Shown here: one piece after another, positions 1-8,098 of the stretch | Layout: each line of letters starts with the position of its first letter | Numbering within the stretch: the first letter of the stretch is position 1 | From: Verrucomicrobiota bacterium | GTDB taxonomy: Bacteria; Verrucomicrobiota; Verrucomicrobiae; Limisphaerales; UBA11358 | Reading direction: 5' to 3' | Length of the DNA stretch: 24,172 bases | Assembly: GCA_014860005.1 (NCBI GenBank) | Contig: JACZKP010000101.1 | Coordinates: forward strand, 1 to 24,172 | Translations under genes and position numbers: made by a program | Notes under the pieces: generated by a model | Databases searched by the model: none | What the model was told of the DNA's origin: nothing | The model's input: the letters and a program-made list of their open reading frames with translations, nothing else

Positions 1-438
1 CTCAGTTCCGACGGCAGTTGCGACTTCACCAACGCCACAAGCCTGAACAACACCGATCCAAAACTCGGGCCACTCGCGAATAATTGTGGCCCGACGCTCA
101 CCATGGCCTTGCTGCCCGGTAGTCCCGCGATTGATGCCGGCAACACTGCCGCGGCGCCGCCGACTGATCAGCGTGGCGTGCCGCGACCGTACGGCCAGGC
201 GGCGGACATTGGCGCTTTCGAGTATTGGCTGCAGGCACAAGCCGCAGCGTGTCCCACTGGAGGAATCGACATCCTGGCTCTCGGCATCGCCGGCCAGACC
301 TGCTGCCTGTTAATGAGTCCCGACCTGACGAACTGGACCGCGACGGCCACCAACCAGATTGGCGCGGATGGCACGGTGCTGTTCCACGACGAAGCCATCG
401 GCCCATCCTCACGCTTTTACCGGTTCATGCTTCAGTGA
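1..438 (+). CDS. Secreted choice-of-anchor Q type protein, C-terminal part (partial)
   Basis: The reading frame is open from the first base of the window, so the 5' part lies outside. The visible part contains a typical end-of-beta-helix motif: 'GSPAIDAGN' at 118-144, then '[10 protein letters not shown]' and 'DIGAFEY' by about 228. That motif marks right-handed parallel beta-helix proteins with a choice-of-anchor Q domain, which are usually exported and often surface-attached. It is followed by a short module with 'SPDLTNWT' and 'SSRFYRF' near the stop. This module resembles the C-terminal immunoglobulin-like tail seen on many verrucomicrobial secreted proteins. No catalytic residues can be assigned from this fragment. 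Its function is probably adhesion or polysaccharide binding, by inference from family. The smaller ATG at 103 is internal and is not the start. Confidence 0.8.
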   Translation, partial: LSSDGSCDFTNATSLNNTDPKLGPLANNCGPTLTMALLPGSPAIDAGNTAAAPPTDQRGVPRPYGQAADIGAFEYWLQAQAAACPTGGIDILALGIAGQTCCLLMSPDLTNWTATATNQIGADGTVLFHDEAIGPSSRFYRFMLQ

Positions 439-557
439 ACCGGTTCGTAACCATAATCACTAATGAGTCCAATGGATTTCAAACAACGAAAGGGAACTGG
501 CAGTGAAGACAAGCACGATTCTTAACTCAGCACCCCAGGAGGAACTTCGCCATTTGA

Positions 558-935
558 TCGAAGTGTTACGTCCTTTTTTCTGATCGTACTTTGTCCCGCA
601 GTGCCGTCGTAGCGATTGGAGGTTTTTCCGACTTCTCTGCCAACTTCTCGCCGCTGTCGTTGCCTTCACTCAGCATTACCTTGTCACCAAGGATCGGCAG
701 CCTATGGGTGAACGGCCAATGGGTGTACGGAGACCAGATGAGCCTCGAAGCTGAGATCACTGGCGGTAATCCGCTGGTTCGCTTCTTTACGAAGCCGGAC
801 GCCCCCTACATGACTGAAGTCAGTACGAATCTCTCCTTTTGGACCCCCATCCTGACGAATACAACCACGAACGGGATCTTTGAGTTGGTGGAAACCAACG
901 CGCTGCTTCAACGGTTTTTCCGCAGTCGGCAATAA
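558..935 (+). pseudogene. Fragment of a secreted protein with STNL..W C-terminal module
   Basis: A frame is open from just after a stop at 555-557 to the stop at 933-935; the first usable start is TTG at 591. The last 40 or so residues include 'VSTNLSFWTPI' and end 'ETNALLQRFFRSRQ'. This is the same kind of tail module as the gene ending at 438 and is common at the ends of large secreted verrucomicrobial proteins. No signal peptide and no large upstream domain are in frame, so this is probably the surviving 3' end of a longer gene. A short GTG-started frame at 503-583 (26 codons) lies just upstream and might be a displaced N-terminus, but nothing confirms this. A genuine small protein starting at 591 is the alternative. 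Confidence 0.4.
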
Positions 936-980
936 TCGCGCGTCAGTCAGTCGTGCGTCCTGTTTTTGCTAGGGGCGTTG

Positions 981-1404
981 TTATTCCTCGATGCGGAGGT
1001 ATTTGGTGGCGGGTTGGAACGTTACCCCGTCAATGCGCTGTTGGGGCAGTTGCACAGGGTAAAGGCGGACGTTGCCGACTTGGTTGCGTTGGCGTCGCAT
1101 CGAGACGTACAGCCAATACTGCTGCTTGACCGCGTCGCTCTTGCCTTTGTCGTAGCCGGTCGCGCAAGCCCTCTCGGCCTGTTCTTCGCGGCATAATGGA
1201 GCGTTTTGCTCACGATGACTCCGCCTGCCGCGCCGGCGGCGGTGACAAGAGGATGCCCTTGGAGATTTCGTGGCCGAGATATGCGCCGCCCGCCCCGAGC
1301 GCCACGTCGCTGATGGGACGCGTGGCGGCGCAACCGGCGAACAGGCAGGCAACGAGGGTGAGAAGAAGCAGTTTGGATGCGTTGGTGATGAGTTTGGTTT
1401 TCAT
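981..1404 (-). pseudogene. Small outer-membrane lipoprotein gene broken by two frameshifts
   Basis: The start ATG is at 1402-1404. Residues 1-27 form a clear lipoprotein signal: Lys-rich start, 'LLLLTLVACLFAGC' with the lipobox cysteine, then 'AATRPISDVALGAGGAYLG'. The frame breaks after 'EISKG' near 1254. The next frame carries on with 'PLVTAAGAAGGVIVSKTLHY', and near 1190 the third frame carries on with 'REEQAERACATGYDKGKSD' through to the stop at 981. Adding one base at each break gives 426 bases, exactly 142 codons. The gene was therefore recently intact, or the breaks are sequencing errors. Gly/Ala-rich stretches suggest a glycine-zipper-like segment. It lies directly downstream of the VirB4 fragment on the same strand, so it may belong to a conjugation gene cluster. 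The family is not recognised with certainty. Confidence 0.65.
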
Positions 1405-1436
1405 GGAGCTTGTATTGAGTGTTGAGATCAAAACCC

Positions 1437-2315
1437 TCACCCTGCCCTCTCCCCATCCGATGGGGAGAGGGTGACCGAGGGGGTGTTCCGGCGGTTGGCG
1501 TGGAGGATGATTCCTTCGACGACACTCGGACTCTGCCGCAGTTCGCGGGCGCGGCGGTCGAAGTGTTCGCCGCTCGAACTGGAGCAGTAGAGCATCTCCG
1601 GCGAGGCGACGTTATGGACCGTGCCGCAGAGATTGCGCGTCGCGTCGGTGTGCAGGTAGGTGAACGGTGAATACTTCTGGCCCGTTTGGTGGTCGGGCAA
1701 CGGATAGTTCATGATCGCGTGCTGCGTGACATCCGGCAGCGCGATGTCCTTGCCCATGTCGTCAAGGTCGGCGCGGTCGTTCTGCCTCATGATGAAAAAC
1801 TGGCGGCTGTTGCCGAACACTGCCAAGCGGATGCGCGACTGTTTGAACCGCGCATATTGCTGGACGATGGAGATGTTCCAGCAATTGAACTTGCGAAGCT
1901 GCGCGTAGGATTCCTGAACGATTTCCTGCCCGCCAGGAATATCGAGAAAGCGCGCGACCTCCTCATAGACGTTCCGCTTCCGCAAGGCGCGCGGCAGCGT
2001 CATGATGTGTTTGCGCGCGTGATTCGTGATGAGGAAACCCGCTGCGGCCTTCAACTCCTTCGCCGACTCTGGGATGTAGCCCAACTCGAAGTGCGCGATT
2101 TTTCCGGTGAGGGAGAGGTTACTCGTGCCGTCGAACAGGCAGCCGTAATTGCCGTCGCGACACCACGCGGCGCGCTCGCAATGGTCATTTGCCGCGCATG
2201 GACCATGCTTGCCTCTTGCGTCTGCGTGAATACCCAGGACTGCGTCAAACCAAAGAAGCACATGAAGACAAAAAGCATCGAGCCGGTTATGGAAGAGGAC
2301 GAAAAATCTGGACAT
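1437..2315 (-). pseudogene. VirB4/TraC-family conjugation ATPase, C-terminal remnant
   Basis: The frame from about 2165 down to about 1500 looks like the C-terminal part of a VirB4/TraC-type ATPase, the energiser of type IV secretion and conjugation. Visible segments include 'WCRDGNYGCLFDGTSN', 'KIAHFELGYIPESAKELKA', 'RKRNVYEEVARFLDIPGG', 'SIVQQYARFKQSRIR', 'MRQNDRADLDDM' and 'CSSSSGEHFD'. An intact member is several times longer and carries Walker A and B motifs; neither is present here. Sequence upstream of residue ~60 does not resemble the family. Another frame there (from 2278) starts 'MLFVFMCFFGLTQSWVF', like a separate signal peptide, so a deletion junction or frameshift is likely near 2170-2200. 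The end runs into the palindrome at 1445-1471. The ATG at 2315 is only the first convenient start. Confidence 0.7.
1445..1471. repeat. REP-like palindrome, 13-bp arms
   Basis: A perfect inverted repeat: the 13 bases at 1445-1457 (starting ccctctcccc) pair with 1459-1471 (ending ggggagaggg), around a single central base. It is embedded in a C/G-rich stretch of about 1434-1483 with 'ccctcaccctg' on one side and 'gggtgaccgaggg' on the other. Such elements are widespread extragenic palindromes in GC-rich bacteria. It lies between the VirB4 fragment and the lipoprotein gene, and the end of the VirB4 frame reads straight through it. The transcript could form a strong hairpin, so it may also act as a processing or attenuation site. 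Confidence 0.7.
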
Positions 2316-2363
2316 CCAAACTGTTATGCGCCGATCCCTCCTAATGGCGCCGTTTGTAGGCAC

Positions 2364-2700
2364 ACAGGTTTACGCCACACGCATCTGTACAACACGCTCT
2401 CGGCTGGCGGCGGCGCGCGACCTTATGTTCGCGTGGTAAATCTGCGCGAACCGGGAGCGAGCAAGGGGAAAACGTTATTCCATGTCGGCGACTTCTTTCG
2501 GTATCTCGACTGGTGTGCCAGGCAGCAAGGTTCGGGACAACTGCGTGCGAGCATTGAGGACCAAGCTTCTCGCAATAAGGCCGGAGACGGAATTCCGGTG
2601 GCGGGTCCGTAAACTCCCCTGGCCGGGTCGGGACAAATCCTTCTTTCCACACGGCGGGGGCTGGGGCATTCTCACCCCGCGCTAAATTCCGAATTCAACT
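2364..2700. other. Gene-free stretch upstream of wbpA
   Basis: Short frames exist on both strands, but none has a recognisable domain, a convincing start or neighbouring support. The stretch joins the conjugation-element wreck to the nucleotide-sugar genes. It should contain the promoter for wbpA, although no strong -35/-10 pair or Shine-Dalgarno sequence is evident before the ATG at 2701. Confidence 0.4.
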
Positions 2701-3987
2701 ATGAAAATTGCCATTGTCGGTTTGGGTTACGTGGGGTTGCCCCTCTGCTTGCAGTTTGCCGAAGGCGGCGTGCAGGTCATTGGGTTGGACATTGACCCTA
2801 ACAAGGTGCAGGCCATCAACGCGAGCCGAAGTTACATTCAGCATATCGAGAGTGAGACGATTCAGAAGATCGTGGCCACCGGGCGGTTGATGGCGTCGAG
2901 TGATTTCTCCATGGTTGAGGAGGTCGAGGCGGTCATCATCTGCGTGCCGACGCCGTTGAACAAGAACCGCGAGCCGGATATTTCCTACATCGTGAAGACC
3001 GGCAAGTCCATTGCGCCGTACCTGCAGCGCGGCACACTGGTGGTTCTGGAGTCAACGACTTATCCCGGCACCACCGACGTGGATTTGCGCGCGGTGCTCG
3101 AGGCCGGTTCGGGGTTGAAGGCGGGCACGGATTTTCATCTGGCATTTTCCCCGGAACGCGAGGATCCCGGCAATCCCGACAGCAAAGTGGCGCAGATTCC
3201 CAAGGTGATCGGAGGTTACTCCCCGGCCTGTCTGGAAAAAGCCCAGGTCCTGTACTGCAAGGCCATCAAAGTCCTGGTGCCCGTCTCCAGTTGCCGGGTG
3301 GCGGAGGCGACGAAGTTGCTGGAAAACATCTTTCGCAGCGTGAACATCGCGCTCGTGAACGAATTGAAGGTGGTTTACGCGGCGATGGGCATTGACGTGT
3401 GGGAAGTCATCAACGCCGCGAAGACCAAGCCTTTCGGGTTCATGGCCTTCTATCCCGGACCCGGGCTGGGCGGACATTGCATTCCCATTGATCCATTCTA
3501 CCTCACCTGGAAGGCGCGTGAATACAGTCAGAACACCCGCTTCATCGAGTTGGCGGGTGAAATCAACACCGCGATGCCGCAGTACGTCGTGAGCCGGCTG
3601 ACTGAGGCCCTCAACTCGCGCCGCAAAGCCGTCAACGGCAGCCGCGTGCTGATCCTGGGACTGGCCTACAAGGCCAACGTGGACGACGACCGTGAATCGC
3701 CGAGTTATCATCTGATGGACCTCCTCAAACAACAGGGCGCGGAGGTGGCCTACCACGACCCGCATGTGCCGGTGATTAAACCCACCCGCGAACATCCGCA
3801 CTGGGCGGGGACGGAGTCGGTGACGTGGGATCAGGCAAACATCGCCAGCTTCGACGCGGTGCTCATCTCCACTGCGCATAAAGCGGTCAACTATCAGGAG
3901 CTGGCGGACTGGGCGCAGTGCATTGTGGACACCCGCAACGCCATGGTGGCCACCCAGTATGAATCCGGCAAAGTCTGGAAGGCGTAA
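2701..3987 (+). CDS. wbpA: UDP-N-acetyl-D-glucosamine 6-dehydrogenase (WbpA-like)
   Basis: This 428-residue enzyme of the UDP-glucose/GDP-mannose dehydrogenase family oxidises C6 of a UDP-HexNAc to the uronic acid in two NAD+-dependent steps in the cytoplasm. Residues 1-15 give the Rossmann start 'MKIAIVGLGYVGLPL'. 'VPTPLN' near residue 82 and 'ESTTYPGTT' near 118 are family signatures. 'FSPEREDPGNP' follows near residue 150, and 'GPGLGGHCIPIDP' holds the catalytic nucleophile at Cys260. The C-terminal UDP-binding domain contains 'LILGLAYKANVDDDRESPS'. The combination of motifs fits WbpA, the UDP-GlcNAc 6-dehydrogenase, better than UDP-glucose dehydrogenase. The length is normal. The next gene encodes the matching C4-epimerase about 80 bases downstream, so the two probably form an operon supplying GlcNAcA or GalNAcA for surface polysaccharide. 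Confidence 0.93.
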   Translation: MKIAIVGLGYVGLPLCLQFAEGGVQVIGLDIDPNKVQAINASRSYIQHIESETIQKIVATGRLMASSDFSMVEEVEAVIICVPTPLNKNREPDISYIVKTGKSIAPYLQRGTLVVLESTTYPGTTDVDLRAVLEAGSGLKAGTDFHLAFSPEREDPGNPDSKVAQIPKVIGGYSPACLEKAQVLYCKAIKVLVPVSSCRVAEATKLLENIFRSVNIALVNELKVVYAAMGIDVWEVINAAKTKPFGFMAFYPGPGLGGHCIPIDPFYLTWKAREYSQNTRFIELAGEINTAMPQYVVSRLTEALNSRRKAVNGSRVLILGLAYKANVDDDRESPSYHLMDLLKQQGAEVAYHDPHVPVIKPTREHPHWAGTESVTWDQANIASFDAVLISTAHKAVNYQELADWAQCIVDTRNAMVATQYESGKVWKA

Positions 3988-4065
3988 GTAATCCTCCGCA
4001 ACCGCTGCTTGCCGCTTGGAATTCAGCGCCGCCCGCCTAAGAGTGGGGCGGTGCGCAACTTAAGC

Positions 4066-5094
4066 ATGACCGCCTTTGAACAACTCAAAACCGAACTGCG
4101 AACCACCCCGCGTACATGGTTGATCACTGGCGTGGCGGGATTCATTGGCTCGAATCTGTTGGAAACGTTGCTCAAGTTGGACCAGCGCGTAATCGGGTTG
4201 GACGACTTCTCCACCGGCAGACGCCGTAATCTCGACGAGGTCAAAGATCTCGTGACGGCGGTGCAATGGGCGAGGTTTGAATTCATTGAGGGAAGCATCG
4301 GTGAACCCAGTGCGTGTGCGCGCGCCTGTGAAGGCGTCAACTTCGTGCTGCACGAAGCCGCGTTGGGCTCCGTGCCGCGGTCCATGGCCGAACCGCAGGC
4401 GACCCACCAGGCAAATGCCACCGGATTCCTGAACCTGCTCGTCGCCGCCCGCGACGCCAGGGTGCGGTGTGTGGTGTACGCTTCGAGCAGCGCGGTTTAT
4501 GGCGATCATCCTGATTTGCCCAAAGTGGAGCCGCGTATTGGCCAGCCGCTCTCGCCCTATGCGGCGACGAAGCTGAGCAACGAAGTCTATGCCGATGTGT
4601 TTGCCCGCGCCTATGGTCTGGCGTCAATTGGCTTGCGGTACTTCAATGTGTTCGGTCCGCGCCAGGACCCGGAAGGCGCGTATGCGGCCGTCATTCCCAA
4701 GTGGATTGCCGCGCTGCGGCGCCGCGAACCGGTGACCATCAACGGCGATGGCGAAACCAGCCGCGATTTCTGTTTTGTCGAGAATGTCGTTCAAGCCAAC
4801 CTGCTGGCTGCCACCACCACTAACGCGGAGGCGTTGAATCAGATTTACAACATTGCGGTGGGGGATCGGACCACCTTGAACGAGTTGTTTCAACTGCTCA
4901 AAGATGGGCTGCGCCGCCGCGATGCCAGCCTGCCGGACAGCAAACCGGTTTATGGGGCTTTCCGTTCCGGAGACGTTCGCCATTCCCAGGCCGACATCCA
5001 GAAGGCCCATCGGCTGTTGGGTTACGCTCCGGCACAAACGGTCCGCGCAGGTCTGGAACAATCGCTGGAGTGGTATTGTCGCAATTTGGGATAG
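4066..5094 (+). CDS. wbpP: UDP-N-acetylglucosamine 4-epimerase (WbpP-like)
   Basis: A 342-residue extended short-chain dehydrogenase/reductase, close to the usual WbpP length of about 341. The N-terminal NAD-binding motif is '[10 protein letters not shown]' (residues 21-30). '[10 protein letters not shown]' and '[11 protein letters not shown]' follow, with the catalytic Tyr165-x-x-x-Lys169 pair in '[11 protein letters not shown]'. '[14 protein letters not shown]', '[20 protein letters not shown]' and '[11 protein letters not shown]' match the WbpP/TviC subgroup, which interconverts UDP-GlcNAc and UDP-GalNAc or their uronic acids. The frame can be extended to a TTG at 4009, but the ATG at 4066 aligns with the family start, so it was chosen. 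It follows the wbpA-like gene on the same strand, and the two should act in sequence. It converges on the topoisomerase gene with only about 20 bases between stops. Confidence 0.93.
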   Translation: MTAFEQLKTELRTTPRTWLITGVAGFIGSNLLETLLKLDQRVIGLDDFSTGRRRNLDEVKDLVTAVQWARFEFIEGSIGEPSACARACEGVNFVLHEAALGSVPRSMAEPQATHQANATGFLNLLVAARDARVRCVVYASSSAVYGDHPDLPKVEPRIGQPLSPYAATKLSNEVYADVFARAYGLASIGLRYFNVFGPRQDPEGAYAAVIPKWIAALRRREPVTINGDGETSRDFCFVENVVQANLLAATTTNAEALNQIYNIAVGDRTTLNELFQLLKDGLRRRDASLPDSKPVYGAFRSGDVRHSQADIQKAHRLLGYAPAQTVRAGLEQSLEWYCRNLG

Positions 5095-5115
5095 TGCTCG
5101 CCGGACAGATTCGCG

Positions 5116-7242
5116 CTACACGAACACAATCTCTGTTGTCGTCGCTGTCTCATCCCAGCCACGCGTCGGTTCTGCGGTCACGGACGAAATATCCTTGATG
5201 GAAATCTGACGCCCCCGCGTCTTCGGTGATTTGATCTCGATGTGCGCGGGATTACACGTTTGCTGGTTGATCTTCTGGTGCGGCGCGGGTTTGTAGCGGA
5301 CGTAAAGCACCTTGGGCGTGTCAGGCGTGAAGAACAGGATGCGGGATTTCTCCGGGATGCACAGATACGCCTTGTTCAGAATCGTTCCGCCGAACTTGAA
5401 GCGTTTGAGGTAACTGGCCTTGCGATCCGTGTAGGCGCAGGTGAACACCGTTTCGCGATCCGGCAGGCCGCAATAAAACAACTCCGGTCCGACGAACAGC
5501 TTCTCCGGCAACTCCGCGACCTTGTAAGTGCCGTCCTTGAACACGAGCAGCACCTTGTCAAACTTCGTACATTCAAGTTTGAATTCTTCGCCGTTCACCT
5601 TGTAACCCACGTAGCCGCTCGCGCGATCATACGACACCTTGAACGCCTTGAACGCCACGGCCTTCACGTCCACTTCCTCGTGGCGGCTGCTCTTGGTCGT
5701 CAGGCGCGGATACTGCGGGCCGTATTTCTCCAGCAATGCTTCGAGATGACCGATGACGTAGCGCGTGAGATTCTTGAGGTTTTTGCGGGTCTCGGCGAGG
5801 TCGGTCTTCACCTTCTCCATCTGCTCGCGATGCTGGTTGATGTCGAAGAGCGAAATCCGGCGGATGCGCACCTGCAATAGCCGCTCAATGTCCGCGTCCA
5901 CCAGGTCGCGGAGGAGTTGCTTTCGGAACGGCTTGAACCCCTCATACACCGCGACCGTGACGGCTTCCGCCGTCTTGGATTTCTCGATCAGCTTGTAAAT
6001 GCGTTCCTCGATGAAGATGCGTTCCAGCGTGCGGTAATGGAGTTCGTCCTGGAGTTGCTGTTCGCGCAGCTCCAGTTCGCGCCTGAGAATGGCAACGAGC
6101 TGCTCCGTGTTCTCGCGCAGCACTTCACTCACGGTCAGTTCCACCGGGCGATTGTCTTTGATGACGACGATGCGGCTGGCGATGGTCACCTCGCAGGCCG
6201 TGAACGCATACAGTGCGTCCACCAGCTTGTCCGCGTCCACGCCGGCGGGGCACTTGATTTCAATCTCAACGTTCTCGGACGTGAAATCGTTGACGGATTT
6301 CACCTTGAGCTTGCCCTTGCGCACCGCGTCTTCAATGGACGCCATGAGCGATTCGGTTGTCGTGCCCGGCGGAATCTCCGTGATGACGACCGTCGAGTCG
6401 TCGCGCGTCTTGATGCGGGCGCGCACCTTCACACTGCCCTTGCCGTCTTGATAATCGCGCGCGTCCATCAGGCCGCCCGTCGGGAAATCGGGCAGGCACT
6501 TGAACGGTTGCTTTTTGAGAATGGCGATCTGGGCTTCGAGCAGTTCGGGAAAATTGTGCGGCAGAATTCGCGCGCTCAATCCGACCGCGATGCCCTCCGT
6601 GCCCAGCATCAGTGTAAGCGGCAGTTTGCTCGGCAGCGTAACCGGCTCTTTGTTGCGACCGTCGTAACTCGCCACGAACTCGGTGATCTCGTCGTTGAAC
6701 AAATCCGTGCGCGCGAGGTCGGTGAGCCGGCATTCGATGTAACGTGGCGCGGCGGCGGGATCGCCGGTATAAATGTTGCCGAAGTTGCCCTGGCCTTCGA
6801 TGAGGTAACGCTTGTTCGTGAGCACCACGAGGGCGTCGCCGATTGAGGCGTCGCCGTGCGGATGAAACTTCATCGTGTCGCCGACGACGTTTGCAACCTT
6901 GGTGAAACGCCCATCGTCCGTGCGATGCAACGCCCACAGAATGCGCCGCTGCACCGGCTTCAAACCATCGGCCAGATTGGGAATCGCGCGGTCGCGAATG
7001 ACATAGCTCGCGTAATCGAGAAAGCCGCGGTCCACGCGCGTGTGCAGGCCGGCGGCGAGCTGTTTCGGATCAAATGACCGGTGCGCGACCGCCTCGACCT
7101 GTTCGGCCACGACATGTTGTCCGCCGTTGCCATCCGGCGCGGCGGTTTTCATGCGCGACCTGGTTTCTGTGGGCGCAGGCTGCGTCCCTTCGATGGGCAA
7201 CTCCGGCTGGTTGGAATCTTTTTTCTTCTTCGCTGAACTCAT
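5116..7242 (-). CDS. parC: Type IIA topoisomerase subunit A (ParC/GyrA family)
   Basis: A 708-residue DNA-cleaving subunit of a type II topoisomerase. After a Lys-rich, probably disordered tail of about 60 residues come the classic signatures: 'YASYVIRDRAIPNLADGLKP' (near 77-96), 'VVGDTMKFHPHGDASIGDAL' (119-138) and the catalytic Tyr168 in 'APRYIECRLTDL'. 'GTEGIAVGLSARILPHNF' and the long coiled-coil segment after residue 380 follow, and the last ~180 residues look like a short beta-pinwheel. No GyrA box (QRRGGKG type) is visible, which favours a topoisomerase IV-like subunit over gyrase. The partner ATPase subunit (ParE) is not in the window, although the two are often adjacent. The length is shorter than most GyrA. 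The assignment to class is secure; ParC versus a divergent GyrA is less so. Confidence 0.9.
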   Translation of the reverse strand: MSSAKKKKDSNQPELPIEGTQPAPTETRSRMKTAAPDGNGGQHVVAEQVEAVAHRSFDPKQLAAGLHTRVDRGFLDYASYVIRDRAIPNLADGLKPVQRRILWALHRTDDGRFTKVANVVGDTMKFHPHGDASIGDALVVLTNKRYLIEGQGNFGNIYTGDPAAAPRYIECRLTDLARTDLFNDEITEFVASYDGRNKEPVTLPSKLPLTLMLGTEGIAVGLSARILPHNFPELLEAQIAILKKQPFKCLPDFPTGGLMDARDYQDGKGSVKVRARIKTRDDSTVVITEIPPGTTTESLMASIEDAVRKGKLKVKSVNDFTSENVEIEIKCPAGVDADKLVDALYAFTACEVTIASRIVVIKDNRPVELTVSEVLRENTEQLVAILRRELELREQQLQDELHYRTLERIFIEERIYKLIEKSKTAEAVTVAVYEGFKPFRKQLLRDLVDADIERLLQVRIRRISLFDINQHREQMEKVKTDLAETRKNLKNLTRYVIGHLEALLEKYGPQYPRLTTKSSRHEEVDVKAVAFKAFKVSYDRASGYVGYKVNGEEFKLECTKFDKVLLVFKDGTYKVAELPEKLFVGPELFYCGLPDRETVFTCAYTDRKASYLKRFKFGGTILNKAYLCIPEKSRILFFTPDTPKVLYVRYKPAPHQKINQQTCNPAHIEIKSPKTRGRQISIKDISSVTAEPTRGWDETATTTEIVFV

Positions 7243-7328
7243 GCGCGGGCGGCATTAAGCCAGAACCGGACAAGCACTGGCAAGACTGGGGCCGCGATTC
7301 CTGCAATTAAACAAATCAAAGTCGGTGC

Positions 7329-8090
7329 TCAAGCCGATGTCCTGATGAGTCCATCCGGGCAGAGCACCGCTGCCAGTCCATGAACGTCCCGCCGCAGGCA
7401 AGTCTCGACATCCGTGCGCAGGTCGGCATTTGCCCGCAAGCGTCGCGCATTGCTCGCTCCGCTGAGGGCGGTGGCCAGGTCGTGTTGCGAGTGGTGATAC
7501 GCACGCAGCGCAATCTCAGCCGAATCGCTCAAGCTCGAATCCAGCCCGACCGACGCCATCGCGTCGCAGAACGCGCCGGCGGCCAGCGTGTCTTCCAGTG
7601 CTGCTTCCTCACCGGTGCCGGCGCACACCAGCGCCAAGCGTTTCATCTGCGTCTGTACCGCCCAGCGCACTGTGGCCGTCAGGTTCAGAAATGAACCCAC
7701 GGCCACCTGCTGCGCCATCCGGCACGCTTGCAAGGCCCGCGTGCCGTTGGTGGTCGTTATAATGATGTTTCTCCCGGCAACGCGTTCCGGAGTGTATTCA
7801 CGCGGCGAATTGCCCAGATCAAATTCAATCCCGTCCGTCAATGCCGCGCTGATTCGCAATCCCTGGCGCTCTCCAGCGAGCAGGGCGTCGGGATGCTGCC
7901 GCCGCAGCGACAACGCCTCGGCAATTTCCGTCACGGGCTTCACGCCCGCCGCGCCGTTGGCCAGCGCGGTCACAATGGTGCTGGTTGCGCGCAACACGTC
8001 GAACACCACGCAACAGGTTTCGCTCAGGTCGTTGTGTCTGAGCGACTCGAATTCCACCGGGGTAAAACTTACCGTAATCTCCACAGCCAT
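7329..8090 (-). CDS. comB: 2-phosphosulfolactate phosphatase (ComB)
   Basis: A 253-residue protein of the ComB family, which removes phosphate from 2-phospho-3-sulfolactate, a step first known from coenzyme M synthesis in archaea. Supporting segments include 'VVFDVLRATSTIVTAL' near residue 36, 'LLAGERQGLRI' near 77, 'FDLGNSPREY' near 92, 'IITTTNGTRAL' near 114, 'LVCAGTGEEAALEDTLAAGAF' in two parts near 155-175, and 'DVETCLRRD' near the end. These are the conserved acidic and Gly-rich active-site stretches. The frame is open well upstream, but 'MAVEITVSF' at 8088-8090 is the family-like start and lies 8 bases after the stop of the DNA glycosylase gene, so the two are probably co-transcribed. 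No other sulfolactate or coenzyme M genes are nearby, so the cellular role in this organism is not determined. Confidence 0.88.
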   Translation of the reverse strand: MAVEITVSFTPVEFESLRHNDLSETCCVVFDVLRATSTIVTALANGAAGVKPVTEIAEALSLRRQHPDALLAGERQGLRISAALTDGIEFDLGNSPREYTPERVAGRNIIITTTNGTRALQACRMAQQVAVGSFLNLTATVRWAVQTQMKRLALVCAGTGEEAALEDTLAAGAFCDAMASVGLDSSLSDSAEIALRAYHHSQHDLATALSGASNARRLRANADLRTDVETCLRRDVHGLAAVLCPDGLIRTSA

Positions 8091-8098
8091 GCGCGAAC

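Noticed and set aside
1686..2612. 308-codon plus-strand frame
   Set aside because: It is antisense to the VirB4-like fragment over most of its length, shows no domain and no plausible start; the minus strand explains the coding bias.
5917..6846. 309-codon plus-strand frame inside the topoisomerase gene
   Set aside because: It is the antisense shadow of parC, with Arg/His/Leu-rich composition typical of mirrored GC-rich codons.
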